From NCBI GenBank assembly GCA_046155895.1, contig JBJXFB010000054.1, forward strand, positions 1 through 64,000: a stretch of DNA of 64,000 bases, read 5' to 3'. This document shows, in pieces, positions 44,494 to 53,354 of the stretch. The notes under the pieces were generated by a model. That model was not told where the DNA came from and made no database searches. It was given only the letters and a program-made list of their open reading frames with translations. Origin of the DNA: DASYPQ01 sp046155895 (GTDB taxonomy: Bacteria; Planctomycetota; UBA1135; GCA-002686595). Position 1 is the stretch's first letter. Every line of letters begins with the position of its first letter. The position numbers and the translations under genes were made by a program.

Positions 44494-45125
44494 GCCTGGA
44501 GCCTCCCGAGCAGCCGATCGCACAGCGACGACAGGCGCTCCACGTCCTCCGGTCCGGCCGGCTCGCGGCCGAAGCTCTGCGCGTCGAGCCGCGGGACGAG
44601 TCCCGCGAGGATCGGCGCGACGTCGCGGGGCGGGGAGCCGCGCTCGAGCAGCTCCCGGTTCGTCCACGCGTCGCGGTACTCGAGCTCTCCGCGCTCCGAG
44701 AGGCCGAGGACGAGAGCGCGGAAGAGGAGGCGCAGCGCCGCGACGGGATCGCCCCGGTCGGCCGCCGCCCGGGCCTCGCGCCGCAGGGCGGCCACGCTCG
44801 CGGCCCGGAGATCCTCGCGCGGACCCTTCTCGCGCGCCGCGGGCGCCTTCTCGCGGTTTCTCGCCCAGCGGACGATCCTGAAGACGATCGCCGCGAGGAT
44901 CACGGCGGCCGTGAGCCAGAGCAGCACCTTCACGATGATCGCGCTCGTCGCCGGATCCGCGATGCCGAAGAGGTCGCGGATCCAATCCCCGAGCGTGTCG
45001 AGCAGCTTCGCCCACTGCTCGCCGATCCAGGAACGCTGCTCCCCGAACTCCTCGCGCGCGAGGATCTCCTCGATGCGGGAGCGGACCGCCTCGCGCGTCG
45101 AGACCGGATGCTGGAAGTCGCTCAC
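44490..45125 (-). CDS. DUF4129 domain membrane protein
   Basis: A 211-residue protein with a helical extracytoplasmic N-terminus (REAVRSRIEEILAREEF, SWIGEQWAKLLDTLGDWI), one membrane helix (IIVKVLLWLTAAVILAAIVF) and a C-terminal DUF4129-type domain (DPVAALRLLFRALVLGLSERG, AWTNRELL). Both ends overlap neighbours as GTGA, indicating tight coupling. Function unknown beyond association with MoxR and DUF58. Confidence 0.8.
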   Translation of the reverse strand: MSDFQHPVSTREAVRSRIEEILAREEFGEQRSWIGEQWAKLLDTLGDWIRDLFGIADPATSAIIVKVLLWLTAAVILAAIVFRIVRWARNREKAPAAREKGPREDLRAASVAALRREARAAADRGDPVAALRLLFRALVLGLSERGELEYRDAWTNRELLERGSPPRDVAPILAGLVPRLDAQSFGREPAGPEDVERLSSLCDRLLGRLQA

Positions 45126-46027
45126 GCGGCCGGCTCCGTGCGCCAGGCGGTGCCCGCGCGGGCGAGCCGCGCCCCGAGGTCGGCGCCGTCCCGGCGTGCG
45201 CGGCAGTCGAAGTACCAGACCGTGACCACGACGCCGCGGATCGCCGCCGCGACGCCGTTGAAGAGGGAGGTCACGACGACCATCGTCCAGTCGAACGCGA
45301 AGGCGGGCATCGAGAGGTTCTCGATCATCCACGCGCGCGCCTCGGGCGTGTCGGCGACACTCGCGACCGAGGCGAAGGGCAGTCCGAGGAGGAAGGTGGC
45401 GAGGGCGAGCGGGATCCAGGGCAGGAACCGGCGGCCTGCGAGCTCGAAGCTGCGCGAGATGCTCTCCGCGACGCCGACGTTCTCGATCACGCACACGGCC
45501 GGCGCCAGGTACAGGAGCCAGGTCAGCACGACGCCGGGCACGCACAGGCAGAAGTACCCGACGGCCGTCAGCATCCCGCCGAGGACCGCAATCACGCCCA
45601 CGGAGAAGAGGCGCGACAGCGCGTGGCGCAGTGCGCCGAAGGGCGTGATGCTCCGGCCTTCCAGGTGTGCCGCGACGAGCGCCGCGAGCACCGAGACCTC
45701 GAGGAACGCGAGCACGAGCGCGCCGCCTGTGTTGAAGAAGAAGCCCAGGAACATCCCCGCGTTGGGGGTTTCCCACTGGTGCATGCCGATGAAGGGCTGC
45801 GCGGCTCGCATCGGCAGCCAGATCAGCGCGGCGATGCCGACGTAGGTGCCGAAGCGCGAGCGCAGGACCTCGAAGGCGAGGTCGAGGAGCTCGCCGACGC
45901 CCCGCGGGCGGAGATTCGGGACGCCGGACTCGAGCCGGACCTGCCCGCGGCCCCGCTCCGGACCCGCCTCCTCCGCCGCGGCGGCGACGGGCCGCAGGCT
46001 CTCGAACTCTCCCGCGTCGCGGCTCAT
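45122..46027 (-). CDS. Glycerophosphodiester-phosphodiesterase-membrane-domain-like protein
   Basis: A 301-residue polytopic protein, about six helices (VGIAALIWLPM, ALVLAFLEVSVLAALVAAHL, GVIAVLGGMLTAVGYFCL, VVLTWLLYLAPAVCVIE, LALATFLLGLPFASVASV, VVTSLFNGVAAAIRGVVVTVW). The LLDLAFEVLRSRF start and LYLAPAVCVIENVGVAESI-type segment resemble the membrane domain of glycerophosphodiester phosphodiesterases and DUF975 proteins; no catalytic domain is present. First gene of the MoxR operon; the promoter should lie in 46028-46162, shared with the divergent CHAT gene. Confidence 0.7.
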   Translation of the reverse strand: MSRDAGEFESLRPVAAAAEEAGPERGRGQVRLESGVPNLRPRGVGELLDLAFEVLRSRFGTYVGIAALIWLPMRAAQPFIGMHQWETPNAGMFLGFFFNTGGALVLAFLEVSVLAALVAAHLEGRSITPFGALRHALSRLFSVGVIAVLGGMLTAVGYFCLCVPGVVLTWLLYLAPAVCVIENVGVAESISRSFELAGRRFLPWIPLALATFLLGLPFASVASVADTPEARAWMIENLSMPAFAFDWTMVVVTSLFNGVAAAIRGVVVTVWYFDCRARRDGADLGARLARAGTAWRTEPAA

Positions 46028-46162
46028 CCGCGAGAGCTTAGCGGCGGAAGGCGCCCCCGCGATGAACTGCGGCGGCGGAGCGGGCGCCGGGGGCGCGGCT
46101 GGGAGTCCGCTGCGCGACGTTCGTATCATGGAGTCCCCTCCCCTGGACGCACGGGGTCGCTC

Positions 46163-49100
46163 ATGCTTGCCCTGCGGTTCGCCATGCTCGCCGTGCTCTT
46201 CCTCGCCTGCCAGTCGACGGGACTCGAGCCGACGCGAGTCCTGCGACCGGGCGAGTCCGTGCACGCTCGGCTCGATCGCCCGGCCGGGACGGATCCTGCC
46301 TCGGCGTGTCACGTCTTCGAGATCGAGGCCAGCGAGCTGCTCGAGACCTCCCTCTCGCTCTCGTCGGACGAATTCGACCCCACGCTGCGGCTGATCCGTC
46401 CAGGATGCCCGGCAGAGGACGTCGGGGGAGGAGGGCTCCTCGAGGATGCCTGGACGACCATCACGGTCCGCCCAGGGGAGCGAGTCCGCGTCGAAGTGCG
46501 ATCTGCCGATGCCCGGCAGGGTGCCTACGTCCTCGGCGCTTCTTGCGATAGGGCGCCTCCCCCGTCGCGGCCGGACGCGCTGCGGATCTCCGCGAGCCGC
46601 AGCCGCCGGATCGCCGAAGGCGCCCGAGCGAGCGGCGAGCACGCGCGCGCGGCGGCGTGGTTCGGGCGCGGCGGCCGGTTCCTCGCCCGCTCCGGGCCCT
46701 TCGCCGAGTCGCGGGAGTCGTTCCGCGAGATGCTCGCGTCGGCCCGGGCCGCTTCGGAAGAGGGAACCGCGCTCGAGGCGCGCGCGCACATCGCCAGCCT
46801 CGATCTCCTGCTCGGCGACGACGGCGCCGGGATCGAGGAGCTCGAGCGCCTCGAGGCCGAGACGCGGGCGAAGGAGCACCGGGAGCTCCGAGTCTTCGTC
46901 CTCGAGAACCTGGGCCGCTCCTGCTCCGCGCGCGGCGACATCGAGGATGCCTTTCGCTGGCACGCCGAGGAGCTCGAGATCGCCCGCGCGCTCGGGTCGA
47001 AGGCCGCGGAGTGCCAGGCTCTCTGCCAGCTGGCGCGGATCCAGTGCGAGAACGGGGACGCGGAACGGGCCGCCGCGACGCTGGAGGCGGCGTCCGCGGC
47101 CGCTGCCGCGACGGACGATCCCGCACGGCGGGCGGAGGTCGAGTGCCAACGCGCGCTGGCCGCGCGGATGGGCGGGAATGTGCGCCAGGCCGTCGAGCAC
47201 CTCCGGCGCGCGCTCGCGCTGGCGAGCGAGGATCTGCTTCGGGTCGAGATCCTCGGCGCCCTGGGGGACGCGCTGGTCTCGCTCCAGGAACCCTTGGACG
47301 CGCGCCGCTGCTTCGAGGACTCCTGGAGGCTCGCGCGCCAGCTCGGGGTGCGCACGTCCTACCCCGAGCATCTGCTCTCCTACGCCAATCTCGAGATGTC
47401 GATGGGAGAGAACGACCTCGCGATCGAGCTCCTGGAGACGGCCCGGACCGCCTGGGAAGGAGAGGTCCTCGAGCTCCGTCGCGTCGAGTCGCTGCTCAGC
47501 CTCGTGCAGGCGCGGCTCACGAGGAGATCCAAGGCGGACCAGGCGGCGGCGCCGCGCGAGATCGCGGAGATCCTGGAAATCGGGGAGCGCCACGACGACC
47601 TGCGGCTCCGGGTGGACGGGTCGATCCTCGCGTGCTGGGTCGACGGGCGGGAGACGCAGGCGACCGAGGACGCCCGTCGCCGCCTGGACGCGCTGCTGCT
47701 GCGGGCTTCGAGCGAAGGCGATCCGGCGCTCCACGCTCGCGCGGTCGCGATGGCGGCGTGGGACGACGGGACGCGCGGCCGCTTCGGGCCCTCGATGCAG
47801 GCAGCCGAGGCCGCGCTGGAGACCTTCCAGGCGCTCGGTGAGCACGAGCAGTGCCTCATGGCTCTGGAGACGATCGCCCGCGCGGCGAGCCGCTCGCGCG
47901 ATGTGGACGCGCTCGAGAGTGCGCTCGGGCGCGCCCTCGCACTGCTCGGGCGCGACGCGCTGCGCGCCGGCGACGCGCGGGAACTGGCCGGTCTGCGATC
48001 CCCCTTCGCGACTTTCGAGGCGTACGCGCACGACCTCGTGACGCTGCGCCTGGCGGCTCCCGGCCTGGCCGAGACAGAACAGGAACGGTGGAAAGCTCTC
48101 GGATTCGCGACGGCGGGCTCGTGGAAGGCGCGATCGCTGATCGAGACGCTGATCCGCCGCCGCCGGCATCCAGCTCCTGCCGAGGCGGAATCGCTGCGCG
48201 AAGCTCGCGCCGCGCATGCACGCGCGAGGGAGATCCTGGAAGAGCTGGCGTGGACGCGGGCGCCGCGCGCGGAGTTGGACGAGGCCTACCGCACCGTCCG
48301 CGAGGCGCACTCCGTGCTCGAGGATGCGGAGGATCGAGCTTGGGCGCTCGCGAACGCCCAGACTCCCGATCTCGAGCCGCGCGGCCTCCCGCCCGAGCGG
48401 GTGCAGGCGGCGCTGCCGGACGACACCACGGCCTTGATCGAGTTCGTGGCCGGCAGCCGGGAGCTCCACGCGTACGTTCTCACCCGCCGGCGCTTCGAGC
48501 GGGTCGACCTCGGTGCGCGCGGGCCGATCGAGGCCGACGCGGCACGCTTCGCGGGCGTGGTCGCGGGGGAGCCCCTGGCCGGGCGCGGCGCCGAGGGCTG
48601 GGGCTTCGACGTCCTCGTCCCGCTGGCCCGCAAGCTGCACGCGAGCCTGCTCGACCCGGTCCTCGCCCGGCTCGAGCCCGGCGTGCAGAGCCTGGTGCTG
48701 GTGCCGACCACCGAGCTCGCCGGCCTTCCCTTCGATGCGCTGGTCGGCCCGCCCCAGGCTGGCGAGAGCGCGATCCCGGCGCCCCGCGAGCTGCCCTTCC
48801 TCGTCAGGCGCTTCACCGTCGACTCCCTGCCCTCCGCGCCCGTGCTCGCCGACATGGCGACGTCGCGGGTGCCGCCCGCGCGCCCGTCGATCCTCGTGTT
48901 CGCGGATCCTGTCTACGCGATCGACAGTCGGGCCCCGGAGGTCGCCGACGCCCGCAACGCCGGCCTCGGAGAGCGTGCGGCGGGCCGGCGGCACGACCTG
49001 GAGCGGCTCGACCAGTCGCGCGACGAAGCGGCGGCCATCGCCAGCCTCGTCGCGAGCTGGGCCCAGCCGCCTCGCGGAGAGGACGCCATCGCGATCCTCG

Positions 49101-49699
49101 AGATCGAGCGGGCCGTACGGGATCACTACCGCTCGATCGACGGTTTCGAGCTCTGCCTCGGCTCGTCGGCCACGTGCCGGCGTTTCGAGGAGCTCGCTCC
49201 GAAGTACCCGGTGCTCCACGTCGCGGCGCACGCGTTGAGCCAGGGGACCGCTCTCGGCGACCCGGTGCTGGTCCTCTCCAGCGAGGAAGACCGCGGGGGC
49301 GACCTCACGTGCGAGCGGATCCTCGGGCTCCAGCTGGACGCGGATCTCGTGGTGCTCGCGGCCTGCGACTCGGCGGCCGGGAAGCGGATCGACGGGGACG
49401 GCGTGCGCTCGTTGGCCCGCTCGTTCCTGCACGCCGGAGCGCGGGCGGTGGTAGCGAGCCTCTGGAAGGTGCGCGACATCCAGGGACGCGAGCTGATGAA
49501 GTCGTTCTACACCCACTACCTGGACGAGGGCCTGACGCCGCGCGCCGCATTGAGGGAGGCGAAGCTCCGGTTCCTGCGCGGCGGAGCGGTGCGGAGCGCG
49601 GGGATCGGCGTGAGCGGGCCGCCGGCCGCCGGACGCCTGTCGGATCTCTCGGATCCCTTCTACTGGGCGGGCTTCGTGTACTGCGGGCCGCCGCGGTAG
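46163..49699 (+). CDS. CHAT-domain lipoprotein with TPR-like repeats
   Basis: A 1178-residue lipoprotein: MLALRFAMLAVLFLAC has a good lipobox (F-L-A-C). Residues ~20-130 form a small beta-rich domain (FDPTLRLIRPG, VRPGERVRVEV) like bacterial pre-peptidase C-terminal domains; ~140-740 are TPR-like helical repeats (LRVFVLENLGRSCSARGDIED, LCQLARIQCENGDAERAAATL, EILGALGDALVSLQEPLDARR); ~830-1178 is a CHAT caspase-like peptidase with His in VLHVAAHAL (~1021) and Cys in VVLAACDSAAG (~1068), so the catalytic dyad is intact. Export by lipobox means it would act outside the cytoplasm, unusual for CHAT proteins. Convergent with the exported-protein/CLCA-like cluster. Confidence 0.88.
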   Translation: MLALRFAMLAVLFLACQSTGLEPTRVLRPGESVHARLDRPAGTDPASACHVFEIEASELLETSLSLSSDEFDPTLRLIRPGCPAEDVGGGGLLEDAWTTITVRPGERVRVEVRSADARQGAYVLGASCDRAPPPSRPDALRISASRSRRIAEGARASGEHARAAAWFGRGGRFLARSGPFAESRESFREMLASARAASEEGTALEARAHIASLDLLLGDDGAGIEELERLEAETRAKEHRELRVFVLENLGRSCSARGDIEDAFRWHAEELEIARALGSKAAECQALCQLARIQCENGDAERAAATLEAASAAAAATDDPARRAEVECQRALAARMGGNVRQAVEHLRRALALASEDLLRVEILGALGDALVSLQEPLDARRCFEDSWRLARQLGVRTSYPEHLLSYANLEMSMGENDLAIELLETARTAWEGEVLELRRVESLLSLVQARLTRRSKADQAAAPREIAEILEIGERHDDLRLRVDGSILACWVDGRETQATEDARRRLDALLLRASSEGDPALHARAVAMAAWDDGTRGRFGPSMQAAEAALETFQALGEHEQCLMALETIARAASRSRDVDALESALGRALALLGRDALRAGDARELAGLRSPFATFEAYAHDLVTLRLAAPGLAETEQERWKALGFATAGSWKARSLIETLIRRRRHPAPAEAESLREARAAHARAREILEELAWTRAPRAELDEAYRTVREAHSVLEDAEDRAWALANAQTPDLEPRGLPPERVQAALPDDTTALIEFVAGSRELHAYVLTRRRFERVDLGARGPIEADAARFAGVVAGEPLAGRGAEGWGFDVLVPLARKLHASLLDPVLARLEPGVQSLVLVPTTELAGLPFDALVGPPQAGESAIPAPRELPFLVRRFTVDSLPSAPVLADMATSRVPPARPSILVFADPVYAIDSRAPEVADARNAGLGERAAGRRHDLERLDQSRDEAAAIASLVASWAQPPRGEDAIAILEIERAVRDHYRSIDGFELCLGSSATCRRFEELAPKYPVLHVAAHALSQGTALGDPVLVLSSEEDRGGDLTCERILGLQLDADLVVLAACDSAAGKRIDGDGVRSLARSFLHAGARAVVASLWKVRDIQGRELMKSFYTHYLDEGLTPRAALREAKLRFLRGGAVRSAGIGVSGPPAAGRLSDLSDPFYWAGFVYCGPPR

Positions 49700-49704
49700 G
49701 CGGC
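49687..49704. terminator. Weak hairpin at the end of the CHAT gene
   Basis: gccgcc (49687-49692) can pair with ggcggc (49699-49704) over a 6-nt loop that includes the stop codon region. GC-only 6-bp stem between convergent genes, no T-run; a terminator role is tentative. Confidence 0.25.
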
Positions 49705-49727
49705 GGCGGAACGGTGCGCGAGGACGG

Positions 49728-50249
49728 TCAGTTCACCGGGTCGTCGATCGCGTGCCACGTGTCGTCCAAAGGCAAGAGCTCCTCGTAGGGATGCTTCTTG
49801 TCCTTCGTGACCATCGTCACTCGAACCTGGCAGTACCAGATCTGCGGTCCTCCTGTGACGTACGCGAAGTCCGCCAAGATGGGGTCCGCGTACCAGATGC
49901 CTTCGCCCCCCTGGATCGTGCGCACGCGCACCGCCTGCGGAGGGCCGGGATACCCAGGGCGGCCGCTGATCAAGACATGCCAATTGACGCGCACTTCCTC
50001 GACGACCCCCGCGTCGGTCTCGTCGACTTGGAGGTCGAGGCTGGGCAGGACAGGCGTCGTTGTCGGCTTGTTGAACCAACGCGCCCGCCCATAGACCTTC
50101 GGGGGTGCAAAGGGACCCTGCGATCTCGCTTCGCGTGCAAGATCGGGCCCGCTCGGACTGCGACATGACCCTGGGATCAGCGTCATGCCGAGAGCCAGCA
50201 TCAGGATCCACCAACGTGCGCCACGCCGGGGGGCCGCGAACGAGATCAT
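49728..50249 (-). CDS. Exported protein, member 1 of an unrecognised three-paralogue family
   Basis: A 173-residue exported protein. After a signal-like helix (WWILMLALGMTLIPGSC) the mature part contains VYGRARWFNKPTTTPVLPSLDL, the signature shared with the proteins at 50299 and 53355, then WYADPILADFAYV, WYCQVRVTMV and a C-terminal LLPLDDTWHAID. The shared blocks suggest one beta-sandwich-like domain; no known family is recognised. ATG 50249 is chosen for GGAG six bases upstream; an in-frame extension to TTG 50291 has similarity to the leaders of the paralogues. Last gene of the CLCA-like cluster, converging on the CHAT gene. Confidence 0.7.
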   Translation of the reverse strand: MISFAAPRRGARWWILMLALGMTLIPGSCRSPSGPDLAREARSQGPFAPPKVYGRARWFNKPTTTPVLPSLDLQVDETDAGVVEEVRVNWHVLISGRPGYPGPPQAVRVRTIQGGEGIWYADPILADFAYVTGGPQIWYCQVRVTMVTKDKKHPYEELLPLDDTWHAIDDPVN

Positions 50250-50298
50250 GTTCGACTCCGGGGAAGATTCGCCGTCGAGCGACTGGGACAAGCGCCGC

Positions 50299-50784
50299 CT
50301 AGAGACCGTCGATGGGATACCACTCGTCGTCCAGCCGCAACCTCTCCTCGTGCTGCCTGGTGGCTGGACCCTTGGATTTCAGGGTAACTCGGACCTGAAT
50401 CTCACCGCCCACGACGCGCGCCTCGTGGGTCAGGATCGGATCGGGGTACCACAAGTACCCGGTGTCATCGTCCGTCATGCGCTGCCGCCGAGCCTGGAGC
50501 TTCCCAGGATAGTCGGGGTTGGGACTGGCAGGCACAACCCATTCGATCCGCACCTCCCTGACGGCCGGATCCGTGTGGCCAGCCTCGATCCTCAGATCGA
50601 GGCTCGGCACGACGTTGTCGCCCGAACTTGGCTCGGTGATCCAGCGCACACGCCCGAAGACGCGAGTCTTGCCGAAGGGCATCAGGACCGGCGCGGGGCC
50701 TGCGCTGTGGAACGACGTCAGGCCGAGGGCGAGCAGCAACGTCCACGCGATGGCGCGCGGGCGGGAGCGAAGGGGCGAGACCAT
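50299..50784 (-). CDS. Exported protein, member 2 of the same paralogue family
   Basis: A 161-residue exported protein with signal helix AIAWTLLLALGLTSFHSAG and family blocks VFGRVRWITEPSSGDNVVPS, VREVRIEWVV, WYPDPILTHEARVVGGEIQV and a C-terminal LRLDDEWYPID. It lacks the Cys seen at the end of the hydrophobic stretch in the other two members, so it may be soluble rather than lipid-anchored. ATG 50784 has AGGAGGT five bases upstream. A good promoter precedes it at 50898-50927, so it and member 1 can be expressed apart from the CLCA-like gene. Confidence 0.7.
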   Translation of the reverse strand: MVSPLRSRPRAIAWTLLLALGLTSFHSAGPAPVLMPFGKTRVFGRVRWITEPSSGDNVVPSLDLRIEAGHTDPAVREVRIEWVVPASPNPDYPGKLQARRQRMTDDDTGYLWYPDPILTHEARVVGGEIQVRVTLKSKGPATRQHEERLRLDDEWYPIDGL

Positions 50785-50897
50785 CTTCACCTCCTGGAAG
50801 AGTCCGGGATCGAGAGACTGCGCGACCCGCACGCCAGGTGCGTCGGCGGGAACGAGGTGCAGGTCAGGGTGCGAGCGACCGGGCGAGCGGCGCCAGC

Positions 50898-50927
50898 ATT
50901 TTAGGGGCTCGAGCGAAGACGACGCAA
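50898..50927 (-). promoter_or_regulatory. Promoter of paralogue member 2
   Basis: On the minus strand, TTGCGT (50922-50927) and TAAAAT (50898-50903) are separated by 18 bases, about 114 bases before the ATG. The -10 matches consensus at five of six positions, and box spacing plus leader are duplicated upstream of member 3. Confidence 0.55.
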
Positions 50928-50964
50928 CCCGGCCTCCGTCCAGGCACGACGCGCTTGCGACCGC

Positions 50965-53265
50965 TCACTGCCGCCGGAATTCCCTCATCCACTCGGCGAC
51001 GCGCTGCTTCTGCCCGGCAGGCACCCACGCGCGAACAGGCTTCAATCCCTGGCGGATCTCCCTCGGCTCCTTGGGCGCCTGCCCGACCATCACCGTGTGG
51101 ACGAGCCTGCGGACGATCCGGCCCACCGCCACCGTCCTGGTGTCTCTGCCGGCCAGAGGACGGTCGTCCTGCCCGCAGATCTTCTCGAGAGGGTAGACGG
51201 CGTCCGGCGCCTTCTCGTCGCGCAGGACGTCGATCAGGAGGAGCTTCGGACCGCGCGCGTCGGGCGGCAGCGGGACCTCCGCCTCGTACACCGCGGCCAG
51301 ATCGCCGTTCCGATCGACGTCCCCGGAGAGCTCGAGCGGAAAGGACTTGGGCGACTCGACGAATCGCGCCCGCAACTCGCTCACGCGGACCGGCAGCGGC
51401 GCGAGCAGACGGACGCGGACCCGGACGGCCTCGCCGGGCTCGACGCGCCCCCGGGGGAGACTCAACTCGACCCTGACCCCGGGGTTCGTCTCGAAGCCGA
51501 AGGTCTTCAAGCGCGCGTCCTTCGGCACCGACCCGGTGATCACCAGCCTCCATCGGCCCGCCCGGGGCCTCGCCACGTTCCAGAAGACATGGCCGTTCCT
51601 CCAGGGCACGTGCCGGGCGTTCGCCTGCTGCGCGGTGACCTCGTTGTCGGCGGGATCGAAGAGCTGGAACCTGAGGGAGGAAAGATCCTGCGTGGCGAAG
51701 GCGCCGAAGGTGCCGCGCGTGCTGCCCTCGCTGATCCAGATCGGCCTCTCGATCCGATGGGCATTCCCGGACCCGCCGCCGGCGCCGGCCGCCTCGGGCT
51801 GGGGCCAGTGCTGCGGTTCGGGAAGGGCCGAGCTCATCTCGACCAACTCCGTGTTGTTGCGCGCGAGCGCGGCCGCGGTGATCAGGAACGCCTGGATCTG
51901 GGCCGCGGCCACGGCGGGATCCGCGCTCGAGTCGATCCCCAGGTACTGGCCTCCGGTCCCGGCGGCCAGGCTCTCGAGGAGGGTCGCGTTGCGGTCGTCG
52001 CCGATCCCGATCACGAACAGCCTCACGCCGGTCGCCTGGAGATCGACCAGCAAGTCCTCGGCCGCCTCGGTCCCGAAGTTCTGCAGTCCGTCGCTGAAGA
52101 TCACGATGGCCTGGCTCGCCGCACGGGTCAGCGTCTGGATGTCGTCCAGGGCGTCGCGCAGTGCGTCTCCGATCGCAGTGGATCCGGCAGCGGCCAGACC
52201 TATCACCAGGCCGATCCGGTCCGTCCGCCAGGTGGACTGGTAGGAGTCCGCGTCGAGAGGCACCGTGCTGATCGGTGCATCCACTCTCGAGGTGCTCGCG
52301 AAACTGATCAAGCCCAGCTGCTCGGCCTGGTCGACGTGATTCACCCAGAACGAGGCACCCTCACGGAGGCGAGAGATCTTGACGCCGGCCATGCTCCCGG
52401 AGCGGTCGAGGAGCAGCGCGAAGCGTTCGGTCGGGAGTGCGTCGACCACTTGGACGTCCCCGTGCGAGCTCGTGGGCGGGAGCGTGGGTCTGCCCGTCGG
52501 GGCCACCAGCCCGTAGTCGAGATTCCCGTGCGAGGACGGATCGGCGAGCGTGAGCCAGCAGCACTGCCCGCCATGGCAAGCGTTCTGGCGATGATGCCGG
52601 CCCGTGTCGTGATTGGGCACCGAGCAGAAATCGGAGGGGATCCCGGCGTAGTAGCCGGCCGTCGCGTGGGGCGCGGGGCTGGGATTGGGCTGGAACAGCT
52701 CGCGAAGCAGCTCGCTGAACTGGGCGTAGACCTCCCTGTCGATGGTCCCGTCAACCTGGACGATGTGATACTGCATCCATCCCGCGGCATCCTTGTTCTC
52801 GAACCAGTCCATCAGGCACGCCTTCTCGACGGGGCGGTCAGCGTCCGAGATGCACTCCATGTTCCAGTCGGCCGTCGGCGTGTCGCAGGCGTACGGCGAC
52901 CCTGGACCCTGGTATTCGTCGCGCAGGTCGTAGAGGTAGTGGCCGAGCTCGTGGACGAACCATGCCACGCTGCGGAGCCGGTCGCGCGAGTACAGGAACG
53001 GCCCGCTGCTCCGATTCCACAGCCGTTTCTCGGTCGCCAGGGTGATCGAATCACTCACGATCACCGCGTCGGCCTGGGCGCTCCCGACGGTGCCGTAGCA
53101 CAGGAAGACGGTGCCGAGCTGGTGCCGGCCCTGCGTGGCGTGGAAGAGAACTTCCGAGACGCGGAGGAAATACTGGTCCAGGAAGTCCCGCTCACCCGCG
53201 ACGAGAGGCGTGGGCAGCGAGATCTGGAGATCGAATCTCCTGTAGGCCGTGCTGACGAGTGGCAT
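50965..53265 (-). CDS. CLCA-like metalloprotease/von Willebrand factor A protein
   Basis: A 766-residue protein built like animal CLCA proteins (MEROPS M87). Residues ~1-260: metalloprotease-like domain with FVHELGHYLYDLRDEYQG, i.e. HExxH (105-109) and Asp-Glu-Tyr at 116-118 with the same spacing as the CLCA motif HExxHxxxGxxDEY (the Gly is absent), and a Cys-rich stretch after it (DFCSVPNHDTG, CHGGQCCW). Residues ~280-470: vWA domain with intact MIDAS DRSGS (~285) and IVIFSDGLQNFG. Residues ~480-766: two beta-rich domains. ATG 53265 has GGAGG five bases upstream; no signal peptide is seen, odd for a protein with many Cys. CLCA proteins self-cleave and regulate channels at the surface; the role here is unknown. 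Confidence 0.78.
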   Translation of the reverse strand: MPLVSTAYRRFDLQISLPTPLVAGERDFLDQYFLRVSEVLFHATQGRHQLGTVFLCYGTVGSAQADAVIVSDSITLATEKRLWNRSSGPFLYSRDRLRSVAWFVHELGHYLYDLRDEYQGPGSPYACDTPTADWNMECISDADRPVEKACLMDWFENKDAAGWMQYHIVQVDGTIDREVYAQFSELLRELFQPNPSPAPHATAGYYAGIPSDFCSVPNHDTGRHHRQNACHGGQCCWLTLADPSSHGNLDYGLVAPTGRPTLPPTSSHGDVQVVDALPTERFALLLDRSGSMAGVKISRLREGASFWVNHVDQAEQLGLISFASTSRVDAPISTVPLDADSYQSTWRTDRIGLVIGLAAAGSTAIGDALRDALDDIQTLTRAASQAIVIFSDGLQNFGTEAAEDLLVDLQATGVRLFVIGIGDDRNATLLESLAAGTGGQYLGIDSSADPAVAAAQIQAFLITAAALARNNTELVEMSSALPEPQHWPQPEAAGAGGGSGNAHRIERPIWISEGSTRGTFGAFATQDLSSLRFQLFDPADNEVTAQQANARHVPWRNGHVFWNVARPRAGRWRLVITGSVPKDARLKTFGFETNPGVRVELSLPRGRVEPGEAVRVRVRLLAPLPVRVSELRARFVESPKSFPLELSGDVDRNGDLAAVYEAEVPLPPDARGPKLLLIDVLRDEKAPDAVYPLEKICGQDDRPLAGRDTRTVAVGRIVRRLVHTVMVGQAPKEPREIRQGLKPVRAWVPAGQKQRVAEWMREFRRQ

Positions 53266-53354
53266 CCATTCCTCCGAGCTGCGAGGCCATGAAGACGGGC
53301 GAGCGCGCGCGGGGCGCGCCATCGGTCAGATCGCATCCGCGCCCGCGTCGGGCT

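Noticed and set aside
45122..49516. A minus-strand frame open for about 1460 codons opposite the CHAT gene
   Set aside because: Only its last 301 codons (start 46027) look like protein; the rest is Arg/Glu/His-rich antisense of a well-supported CHAT-TPR gene, an effect of high GC.
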